Shown in pieces: positions 17,898 to 24,707 of a stretch of DNA of 64,000 bases. Source of the DNA: Angelobacter sp036557225 (GTDB taxonomy: Bacteria; Acidobacteriota; Terriglobia; Terriglobales; Acidobacteriaceae); assembly GCA_036557225.1 (NCBI GenBank), contig DATBHX010000056.1, forward strand, positions 1 to 64,000, given 5' to 3'. A program made the translations under genes and the position numbers. The notes under the pieces were generated by a model that was not told where the DNA came from, did not search any database, and was given only the letters and a program-made list of their open reading frames with translations. Within the stretch, counting starts at the first letter, position 1. The number at the start of each line of letters is the position of its first letter.

Positions 17898-19012
17898 GAG
17901 TGGGCTCCTTCTGCTTTGGCGTCAATATTCCCTGTATAACGCAGAATGCCAATCCACATGGCCAGCAGCGCCGTGATCACGAGCAACCCGCCCACATCGG
18001 CAACGCCGCCGGCAAAAAGCCCGAACCGCATCTCCAACAGCACGCAAACCGGCAGAAGCAGAGATCCCAGAAGCAGGGTTGCTGCCCAACGCCGCTTCCA
18101 CGCGTCTGTGAGTTGAACGTATGGCTGAAAAAACGCCATCAGGATCGCGAGCAGCCCAAATTCAATCAGGTGCGCGTGCGCAGCGATCTTGACTGCCTTA
18201 TCCCCCTGGAGTTGTCCGTAGTCAGCCAGAGCCTGATTGACCTTCGCCGGATTCTGTGTGGCAGCTCCGGAACTCATCTGCGAAAGAATCGTGTAATCTG
18301 CTGCCTCATGGTCGTAAAGATCCACGCCTGCGTAGTATGCGCCGTGGAGAAATCCTAAGAGAATGAGCGCAAGGCCGCCTGCCAGCAGCCAGCGCACAGG
18401 TGTGCTTCGGTCGCGCATCAGCCGGTCTGAGGAGGTGGACTGCTTGGCGCGAAAGTGCCGCACAATGCCGGCCAGATAAACTACGGTTACAAACAGTACG
18501 AGCAACCCGCCAAGGTCGGCAAAGATGCTGGCCCAGCCGATGGCCTCCAACGGGCTGTATGCCAGGCCAACGTAGTGAATCAGAAAGACACCGACAGGCA
18601 GGAGAACCGCACCGAAGACAAAGAGCCAGGCCAGACGACGCCTGATTTCTTCAGAGATGCCGACCCAGGGCTGAACCAGCGCGAGCAGCAGAGCGAGATA
18701 GCCAAAAGCAATCAGATGAACGTGCGTGTCTACCTTGGTGCCGCGGTTTTCGAGAAACTCTCCGACGCTCTTGAAATGCGCGGCAACCGCAGGTCTATCG
18801 CCGACTTGCGCCGCCTGGGCGGCGGCAGCCAGGCTGGCGCCTACGCGCGCCGCATTCTGGTGCAGGAGAAAGACGGCAAAAATGTCGCCAAAGACCATTC
18901 CCACCAGAATCATGCCGATCCCGGCGAGCGTAAGCAGCCGGCGCGGACTCAGCGGGGCAAAGCCCACAGCATCCAATGGCGTCATGGCGATCGACGATTC
19001 GGGTGTGGACAT
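17894..19012 (-). CDS. Membrane protein with two tandem HxH four-helix units
   Basis: The protein has about 372 residues. ATG 19012 is preferred (AAGGA 8 nt upstream) over ATG 19021. It is an internal duplication: unit 1 (about 30-180) contains MILVGMVFGDIFAVFLLHQN, VDTHVHLIAFGYLALLLALVQPWVG and FGAVLLPVGVFL; unit 2 (about 210-365) contains ALILLGFLHGAYYAGVDLYDH, IAAHAHLIEFGLLAILMAFFQPYVQ and LGSLLLPVCVLL. The downstream gene carries a third copy. The conserved H.HL..FG at the start of the second helix of each unit is the only candidate functional site. Its promoter side faces the operator at 19107-19132, shared with the divergent 2-aminobenzoate-CoA ligase, so co-regulation with the aromatic pathway is likely. 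Function unknown. Confidence 0.78.
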   Translation of the reverse strand: MSTPESSIAMTPLDAVGFAPLSPRRLLTLAGIGMILVGMVFGDIFAVFLLHQNAARVGASLAAAAQAAQVGDRPAVAAHFKSVGEFLENRGTKVDTHVHLIAFGYLALLLALVQPWVGISEEIRRRLAWLFVFGAVLLPVGVFLIHYVGLAYSPLEAIGWASIFADLGGLLVLFVTVVYLAGIVRHFRAKQSTSSDRLMRDRSTPVRWLLAGGLALILLGFLHGAYYAGVDLYDHEAADYTILSQMSSGAATQNPAKVNQALADYGQLQGDKAVKIAAHAHLIEFGLLAILMAFFQPYVQLTDAWKRRWAATLLLGSLLLPVCVLLEMRFGLFAGGVADVGGLLVITALLAMWIGILRYTGNIDAKAEGAHS

Positions 19013-19106
19013 AAGGGTCATCCTTGAATGAAAATGCTCTTGCCCGCTGCACGCGCAAGCCCCGAAAAATAGATCTGTCTCAACCGAACGCTAGAGTGTA
19101 AAGTCA

Positions 19107-19132
19107 GATACTTTAGGTGTCAAATATCTTGT
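19107..19132. promoter_or_regulatory. Palindromic operator copy 1, candidate MarR site
   Basis: Left half GATACTTTA (19107-19115) and right half TCAAATATC (19120-19128) are inverted repeats (7 of 9 positions) around a 4-bp spacer. Positions 19112-19132 match 27168-27188 at 20 of 21 bases (TTTAGRTGTCAAATATCTTG then T). It lies in the 200-bp gap between the divergent membrane-protein and ligase genes. The binding protein is inferred to be the MarR regulator encoded at 23351-23935. Confidence 0.7.
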
Positions 19133-19213
19133 TTTTGGTGATGAACTCATCTTTGCTGCGAACTGATCAGTGGCCTGCAGCCGCGACTGTGAGCGATTTC
19201 GAGGACACGAGCC

Positions 19214-20908
19214 TTGTCTAAATCCAAATTGCCTTCGGCGCAGCGATTGGCTGACCAATCCCGCTCGGTGGGCGCGTCTGCCGATACCTTTGCCAGGGAC
19301 CATCTGCCTGCAAAAGAACTCTGGCCGGTCATCAAGGCCTGCGGCACGGCTGAACTGGAATATCCTGCGCGTCTCAACGCCGCGGTGGAATTACTGGACC
19401 GGCAGGTCGAAGCTGGCGCAGGCACCCGACCTTGCCTGCGTACGGACAACGGCGTCTGGACATATCAGCAATTACTGGAGTGCGCAAACCGGCTGGCAAA
19501 CCTCCTGGTGAGCCATGGACTGCAGCCGGGGGAGCGCGTTTTATTGCGTGACGCCAATACTCCCATGCTGGCGGCCTGCTGGTTTGCTGTGCTCAAAGCA
19601 GGAGGCATTGCAGTAACCACCATGCCGCTTCTGCGCGCACAGGAACTGGCGGCGATTGCCGCTAAAGCCAGGATCAAGTACGCACTTTGTGCCGGCGAAC
19701 ACATCGCCGAACTGAACGAAGCAAAACGATCGGCGCCGGTGCTGGAAAAAGTTATCTGCTATGAGAATCACGATCTCACCCAGTTGCCTGCGCTGCTCGC
19801 CGGGTTCCCAGCCGCGTTCACGAACCGGGACACCGGCCAAGACGATGTTGCTCTCATCGCATTCAGCTCCGGCACCACCGGGGAGCCCAAAGCCACGGTG
19901 CATTTCCATCGTGACATCCTGGTGGTCTGCGATACATTTTCACAACGCGTACTCCAGCCGAGCGCGAATGACATCTTCTGCGGCAGCCCGCCACTGGCAT
20001 TTACCTTTGGCCTCGGCGGGCTCTTGCTCTTTCCCATGCGTGCGGGAGCTTCTACGCTGTTGCTGCCGAAGATTAGCGCAGAAGGCTTGCTGCAGGCGAT
20101 CGAACGGCACAAGTGCACAATTTGTTTTACCGCGCCCACGCTTTACCGCAGCATGGCGGAATTTGTTCCGCGCTATGAGCTGTTGTCGCTCAAAAAGTGT
20201 GTTTCCGCCGGCGAGCGGCTGCCGCTTGGCGTATTCGACGCATGGCGAAAAGCAACGGGTATTTCGATCATCGACGGCATTGGGTCGACGGAGCTGCTGC
20301 ACATCTTTATCTCTGCTGCGGGCAATGAAATCCGCCCTGGCGCGACCGGAAAGGTGGTGCCCGGATACGAAGCTATCGTTGTGGATGAAGCTGGGCAGCA
20401 GCTTCCTGCGAACACCGTGGGCCGCTTGGCTGTGCGCGGTCCAACCGGTTGCCGATATTTGGACGCGCCCGAACTTCAGCGCAGATACGTGCAAAATGGC
20501 TGGAACATCACCGGCGACGCGTATCGGCAGGATGAAGACGGTTATTTCTGGCACGAGGGGCGTATTGACGACCTGATTGTGAGTTCCGGCTATAAGATCG
20601 CCGCCATTGAGATTGAGGGCGTGCTCATGGAGCACCCTGAAGTTGCCGAATGCGCGGTGATCGGATCGCCGAACGAAGAACGCGGCGAGATCGTCAAAGC
20701 TTTCGTGGTGCTTACTGACGAAAAAGCCGCCAATGACCGGATGCGGCGACAGTTGCAGGACTATGTGAAATCCCGAATTGCGCCGTATAAATATCCACGT
20801 GCCATTGAGTTTGTGGCTGAGTTGCCGCATACATCAACCGGCAAACTTCAGCGCTCGCGCTTGCGCGACCAGGAGCGGCGACAGCAACATCCCGGATTCG
20901 AGCGCTAG
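19214..20908 (+). CDS. 2-Aminobenzoate-CoA ligase (anthranilate-CoA ligase), AMP-forming
   Basis: This 564-residue acyl-adenylate-forming enzyme would activate 2-aminobenzoate with ATP and CoA. Core motifs are FSSGTTGEPKATVHFH (P-loop), the DGIGSTELLHIFIS segment, the hinge-side GWNITGDAYRQDEDGYFWHEGRIDDLI, SSGYKI in the C-terminal lobe and the catalytic Lys in TSTGKLQR. The DGIGSTE/HIF and P.AFTFGLGGLLLFP segments are typical of benzoate/2-aminobenzoate-CoA ligases (the Azoarcus evansii counterpart is called AbmG), and the adjacent operon fixes the substrate better than sequence alone. The start is TTG with GAGG 9 nt upstream. Its stop overlaps the convergent RidA stop in a CTAG. A benzoate or salicylate preference is the main alternative. 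Confidence 0.85.
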   Translation: MSKSKLPSAQRLADQSRSVGASADTFARDHLPAKELWPVIKACGTAELEYPARLNAAVELLDRQVEAGAGTRPCLRTDNGVWTYQQLLECANRLANLLVSHGLQPGERVLLRDANTPMLAACWFAVLKAGGIAVTTMPLLRAQELAAIAAKARIKYALCAGEHIAELNEAKRSAPVLEKVICYENHDLTQLPALLAGFPAAFTNRDTGQDDVALIAFSSGTTGEPKATVHFHRDILVVCDTFSQRVLQPSANDIFCGSPPLAFTFGLGGLLLFPMRAGASTLLLPKISAEGLLQAIERHKCTICFTAPTLYRSMAEFVPRYELLSLKKCVSAGERLPLGVFDAWRKATGISIIDGIGSTELLHIFISAAGNEIRPGATGKVVPGYEAIVVDEAGQQLPANTVGRLAVRGPTGCRYLDAPELQRRYVQNGWNITGDAYRQDEDGYFWHEGRIDDLIVSSGYKIAAIEIEGVLMEHPEVAECAVIGSPNEERGEIVKAFVVLTDEKAANDRMRRQLQDYVKSRIAPYKYPRAIEFVAELPHTSTGKLQRSRLRDQERRQQHPGFER

Positions 20909-21297
20909 TCAGGCACCATAGCCGTGACTTCGATCTCTACCCGCGCGGCCGGCTCAACCAGGCCGGAAACCTCTACAACCGACATTGCGGGATAATGGCG
21001 GCCAATGATTTCGCGGTAAACCGCGCCTAGCGCTTTTGCTGCCGCAAGATATTCGTTTTTGTCGAGCACGTACCAGGTCATGCGCGCGATATGTTCAGGC
21101 CTGGCCTTTGCCTCACGCAAGATCTCAACAATATTCAGCAGAGCCTGGCGCACCTGCGCGATAAAGTCGCTGCTGGTAAACCGGCCCTGAGCATTCCAGC
21201 CGACGATGCCGCTTAAAAAGACCATGCTTCCTTTTGCGGCTACGCCGCTGGCATAGCCTTTGGGTCGCGGCCAATCTGGTGGTTGCAGAAATTTCAT
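20905..21297 (-). CDS. RidA/YjgF family enamine-imine deaminase
   Basis: The protein is about 130 residues with the RidA trimer fold: F.SG.VGWN..G.F....F.AQ..QAL.NI..IL.EA.A....I.RMTWYV.DK..Y......LG..Y....G..YPAMSVVEVSGLVEPAARVEIE.TA. RidA proteins hydrolyse reactive enamines and imines to ketones plus ammonia. The Arg in the ARVEIE segment is the usual carboxylate-binding residue. It is the last gene of the six-gene operon. The ring-reduction product made by the operon's first enzyme is itself an enamine, so a dedicated deamination step is a natural inference. An alternative ATG at 21318 would overlap the acyl-CoA dehydrogenase stop. Confidence 0.85.
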   Translation of the reverse strand: MKFLQPPDWPRPKGYASGVAAKGSMVFLSGIVGWNAQGRFTSSDFIAQVRQALLNIVEILREAKARPEHIARMTWYVLDKNEYLAAAKALGAVYREIIGRHYPAMSVVEVSGLVEPAARVEIEVTAMVPD

Positions 21298-21304
21298 TCC
21301 GTTT

Positions 21305-22498
21305 TCAGTCCTCTTCATCTTTCTGTTTCATCAAGTGAGCTTTGATGATGCCACGCGCAATGATCAGCTGCTGCACCTCGGTAGCGCCTTCATAAATCCG
21401 CAACGGGCGGATCTCGCGGTAGAGTTGCTCGACCATCTGACCGCTGACCACCCCGAGCGCGCCAAAGAGCTGCACCGCGGAATCAATGGCCTGTTGCGCA
21501 ATCTCTGTTGCCGTCAGCTTGGCCATTGCTGCTTCCACCATGACTGGCTGGCCCTTGTCTTTCAGCCAAGCAGCGCGGTAGGTGAGCAACGCTGCAGAAT
21601 CGATGTCGGTTGCCATTTTGGCCAGCTTGGCCTGGGTTAACTGAAAGTCTGCCAGCGTTTGGCCAAACATCTTGCGCGACGCGGAGCGTGAGAGCGCTTC
21701 CTGGAGTGCACGCCGGGCAAAGCCCAGCGCCGCCGCAGCAACGGATGATCGAAAGATATCGAGCGTAGACATCGCGATCTTGAATCCCTGGCCTTGTTCG
21801 CCAAGGATCTGAGTGGCAGGAATTCGACAATGATCGAACAGCAGACGCGCCAGGGGATGCGGCGCCATGACTTCGATACGCTCCGCGATTTTAAGGCCGG
21901 GTGAATTGGCATCAACGACGAAAGCGGAAATCCCCTTGGAACCGGCTTCTTCGCCCGTTCGTGCAAACGTTACGTAAAAATCGGCGATGCCGCCATTGGA
22001 GATCCACGTCTTTTCACCGTTGATCAGGTAAGAGTCGCCGTCTTTCCTGGCTGTACATTTGAGCGCGGCGACGTCGGACCCGGCATCGGGTTCGGAGATG
22101 GCAAAGGCCGCGATGGCGCCGCCGCTGGCGACGCGGGGAAGATACCGCAGCTTCTGATCGTGCGTTCCGAAATTGGAGATGGCGCCGGAGCCCAGTCCCT
22201 GCATGGCAAAGGCGAAATCGGCAAGGCCGGAATGGCGGGCAAGGGTTTCACGAATCAGGCAGACACCGCGCGTGTCAATCGAATCCGCGGAGGCGCCATA
22301 TGCTTTGCCCCCAATGGCATACTTCAACCATCCGCCTTCACCAAGCTGGTGCACAAGTTTGCGGCACGCTTCATCCACTTCACCCACCGAGTGCGGATGC
22401 GCTTCCTGAGACAGCATTTGGCCGGCCCAAAGTTCCAGGTCCTTTGCCAGCGTCTTGTGGCGAGGCTCCAGAAAAGGCCAGTCGAGATGGCTGCTCAT
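21305..22498 (-). CDS. Acyl-CoA dehydrogenase
   Basis: This FAD enzyme of about 397 residues starts at ATG 22498, 9 nt after AGGGAG. An upstream Arg-rich extension of 37 codons is discarded. Signature stretches include AFAISEPDAGSDVAALKCTA, GEKTWISNGGIADFYVTFART, the middle beta domain, the helical R.MFGQTLADFQLTQAKLA and, near the end, IYEGATEVQQLIIARGII. The Glu of YEG.TEVQ is at the usual catalytic-base position. It would introduce a 2,3-double bond into a CoA thioester formed after ring opening. It is the fifth gene of the operon, 4 bp after the crotonase gene. Confidence 0.9.
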   Translation of the reverse strand: MSSHLDWPFLEPRHKTLAKDLELWAGQMLSQEAHPHSVGEVDEACRKLVHQLGEGGWLKYAIGGKAYGASADSIDTRGVCLIRETLARHSGLADFAFAMQGLGSGAISNFGTHDQKLRYLPRVASGGAIAAFAISEPDAGSDVAALKCTARKDGDSYLINGEKTWISNGGIADFYVTFARTGEEAGSKGISAFVVDANSPGLKIAERIEVMAPHPLARLLFDHCRIPATQILGEQGQGFKIAMSTLDIFRSSVAAAALGFARRALQEALSRSASRKMFGQTLADFQLTQAKLAKMATDIDSAALLTYRAAWLKDKGQPVMVEAAMAKLTATEIAQQAIDSAVQLFGALGVVSGQMVEQLYREIRPLRIYEGATEVQQLIIARGIIKAHLMKQKDEED

Positions 22499-22502
22499 TC
22501 TG

Positions 22503-23354
22503 TTAGTCTCCCTTGAACACCGGTTTTTGTTTGGCAACAAAAGCCTGATAGGCGCGAGTGAAATCTTTGGTCGCCATGCAAATGGCCTGCGCCTGGGCTT
22601 CTGCCTCAATGGCCTCGTCCAATCCCATGTTCCATTCCTGATGCAGCATTTTCTTGGTCATGCCGTGGGCAAACGTGGGACCGGAGGCAAGTTCAGCGGC
22701 CAATGCGGTAGCCGCTGGGAGTAGCTCCTCGGGTGCGCAAAGGCGGTTGAGAAAGCCCCAGCGTTCCGCTTCATCGCCGTGCATGCTGCGGCCGGTGAAT
22801 AAAAGCTCGGCAGCGCGACCCTGCCCGATGATCCGCGGCAGCATCGCGCATGCTCCCATGTCACAACCGGCAAGACCCACGCGGGTAAAGAGAAAAGCGG
22901 TTTTGCTGCGTGCGGTGCCAAAGCGTATATCGGACGCCATTGCCAGGATCGCACCGGCGCCGGCACAGACGCCGTCAATTGCCGCGATGATCGGCTGCGG
23001 ACAGGCGCGCATCGCCTTCACCAGATCACCGGTCATTCGCGTGAAGGCGAGCAGGCCCGGCATCTCGAGTTCGGTAAGCGGGCCGATGATCTCGTGCACG
23101 TCGCCTCCGGAGCAGAAGTTCTCTCCTGAGCCGGCCAGCACTACGGCCTTCACGTCTGGCGCCAGCGCCATGGCGCGAAAGAGGTCGCGCAGTTCCGCAT
23201 AAGACTCGAAGGTCAGAGGGTTCTTGCGTTCCGGGCGGTCGAGCGTGATGGCAGCGATGCCATCCTTATATATGTACTTGAAGTGCCGGGCAGAGTATTC
23301 AGCCAGCGTGCGGCCAGCCAGGTTTGGGGGCGACAGTTTGGCTCCATCGTTCAT
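22503..23354 (-). CDS. Enoyl-CoA hydratase/isomerase (crotonase) family protein
   Basis: The 283-residue crotonase has an oxyanion-hole motif GSGENFCSGGDVHEI and the second loop IDGVCAGAGAILAMASDIRFGT, then FLFTRVGLAGCDMGACAMLPRIIGQGRAAELLFTGR. Two chemistries fit the context: hydration of an enoyl-CoA, or hydrolytic cleavage of a cyclic beta-keto-acyl-CoA as done by other crotonase members. Asp/Glu positions differ from classical two-Glu hydratases, as in specialised aromatic-pathway members. The ATG overlaps the MarR stop (ATGA) and has GGGAGGG upstream, showing coupled translation within the operon. Confidence 0.88.
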   Translation of the reverse strand: MNDGAKLSPPNLAGRTLAEYSARHFKYIYKDGIAAITLDRPERKNPLTFESYAELRDLFRAMALAPDVKAVVLAGSGENFCSGGDVHEIIGPLTELEMPGLLAFTRMTGDLVKAMRACPQPIIAAIDGVCAGAGAILAMASDIRFGTARSKTAFLFTRVGLAGCDMGACAMLPRIIGQGRAAELLFTGRSMHGDEAERWGFLNRLCAPEELLPAATALAAELASGPTFAHGMTKKMLHQEWNMGLDEAIEAEAQAQAICMATKDFTRAYQAFVAKQKPVFKGD

Positions 23355-23935
23355 CGGACCCTCCCGGGCTGCAGCCGTTGGTTCGGCTTTTGCGTAGTGG
23401 AGTTGGCGCCATTGATGTGTGATTTCAGCTTTCCCAACTCCTTGATCATAGCTTCTTTCTCATCTCTACTGAGTCCGCCCAGCAGCTCGATGATCCACTG
23501 TTCGTGTCGCACAGCCATTTCACGGAAACGCTTCAGGCCGTTGAACGTTAATCTTACGGTGAGGGCACGGCGATCACCGGGGCACGCTTCGCGGGTCACC
23601 AGACCTTCGCGTTCAAGCTGGTCGGTAATGCCGGTCACATTGCCGCTCGAGACCATGAGCCGCTTGGAAAGCTCGCTCATGCGCAACCCGCCGGAACTGC
23701 GTTCCAGCTGCGCCATCAGATCAAAACGCGGCAGCGTGGTGTTGAATTCACGGCGCAAGCGCAGACGAATCTTGTTCTCCACGCGCACCGTGCATGAAAG
23801 AAGACGCAGCCACAGGCGCAGCGCCTGGTGGTCGCCTTTTTGCGCGCGAGTTTCCAGATCAAGCACTACGCCGGCATCGTATGAACCGTTGGTATTTTTC
23901 CGGATGGTTGAAGTACTCGCCATTCGATCCCTCAC
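23351..23935 (-). CDS. MarR family transcriptional regulator
   Basis: This winged-helix regulator has about 194 residues and a GTG start overlapping the SDR stop (GTGA). The core reads ALRLWLRLLSCTVRVENKIRLRLRREFNTTLPRFDLMAQLERSSGGLRMSELSKRLMVSSGNVTGITDQLEREGLVTREACPGDRRALTVRLTFNGLKRF, which is the MarR recognition helix plus wing (DRRA...LT..G). MarR proteins of aromatic-degradation operons are usually repressors released by the CoA-thioester substrate. It lies inside the operon it is inferred to control, with candidate operators at 27163-27188 and 19107-19132. Only the family is certain. Confidence 0.92.
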   Translation of the reverse strand: MRDRMASTSTIRKNTNGSYDAGVVLDLETRAQKGDHQALRLWLRLLSCTVRVENKIRLRLRREFNTTLPRFDLMAQLERSSGGLRMSELSKRLMVSSGNVTGITDQLEREGLVTREACPGDRRALTVRLTFNGLKRFREMAVRHEQWIIELLGGLSRDEKEAMIKELGKLKSHINGANSTTQKPNQRLQPGRVR

Positions 23936-24705
23936 ATCAGCTCGCCGCCGGCAATCGCGATGGACTGGCCGGTGACCGCTTCACTGCCCGGAAGACAGAG
24001 CCACGCGACCGCATTGGCCACCTCTTCCGGCTGGACAAATCGTTTCTGAGGATTGCCGGCGCTCAGCTCGGCTCGCGCTTCGGCTTCTGTGCGGCCAGTC
24101 TTTGCCACAATGCTGTCGATCGTCCTCTGCAACATCTCCGTTTCCGTGTATGCGGGGCAAACCGCGTTGACTGTGATGCCTTTGCTCGCGACTTCAAGCG
24201 CCAGTGAACGTGTAAGCCCGACCACGCCATGCTTTGCCGCGCAATAGGCGGTAACGTAGCCATAGCCTTTGAGTCCGGCCGTGCTGGCGACATTCACGAT
24301 ACGTCCCCAGCCGGCCAGAAGCATGGCCGGCAGAACGGCGTGAATGCAGTGAAACGTGCTATCCAGATTTACCTGCATCATGTTGCGCCAGAGCGCGAGA
24401 TCGGTCTTCAGGAAGGAAGAGGACCGTCCCTGCCCTGCATTGTTTACCAGGATGTGTATGGGACCAAACTGAGAGCGCGCAGCGTCAAAGGCGCAAGACA
24501 GTGCTTCCGGTTCACAGACATCCGACTGAACATAGTGAAGGTGCGGCTTGCCGGCCAGTTCCATACGAGGAGCGGCACTACGGCCAAGCATGGTGACATT
24601 TGCTCCGTGCGCGACAAGTGCCTCCGTAACTGACGCGCCAATGCCTCGCGCGCCGCCGGTGACCACCGCGTGTTTGCCGGCCAGTGTTTGCGCAGTCTGT
24701 TTCAT
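23932..24705 (-). CDS. Short-chain dehydrogenase/reductase, probable 3-hydroxyacyl-CoA dehydrogenase
   Basis: The 257-residue classical SDR has cofactor motif TGGARGIG, the NNAG motif, catalytic Ser in VASTAGLKGYG and Y..AK in YCAAKHG, and a C-terminal GQSIAIAGG. It begins 2 bp after the monooxygenase/reductase stop. Pathway context suggests oxidation of a 3-hydroxyacyl-CoA or a cyclic alcohol derived from 2-aminobenzoyl-CoA using NAD+. The preference for NAD over NADP was not judged. Confidence 0.88.
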   Translation of the reverse strand: MKQTAQTLAGKHAVVTGGARGIGASVTEALVAHGANVTMLGRSAAPRMELAGKPHLHYVQSDVCEPEALSCAFDAARSQFGPIHILVNNAGQGRSSSFLKTDLALWRNMMQVNLDSTFHCIHAVLPAMLLAGWGRIVNVASTAGLKGYGYVTAYCAAKHGVVGLTRSLALEVASKGITVNAVCPAYTETEMLQRTIDSIVAKTGRTEAEARAELSAGNPQKRFVQPEEVANAVAWLCLPGSEAVTGQSIAIAGGELM

Positions 24706-24707
24706 GC

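Noticed and set aside
22499..22609. N-terminal extension of the acyl-CoA dehydrogenase
   Set aside because: The 37 extra residues are Arg/Pro-rich, overlap the crotonase gene and lack a ribosome site; ATG 22498 has a good one.
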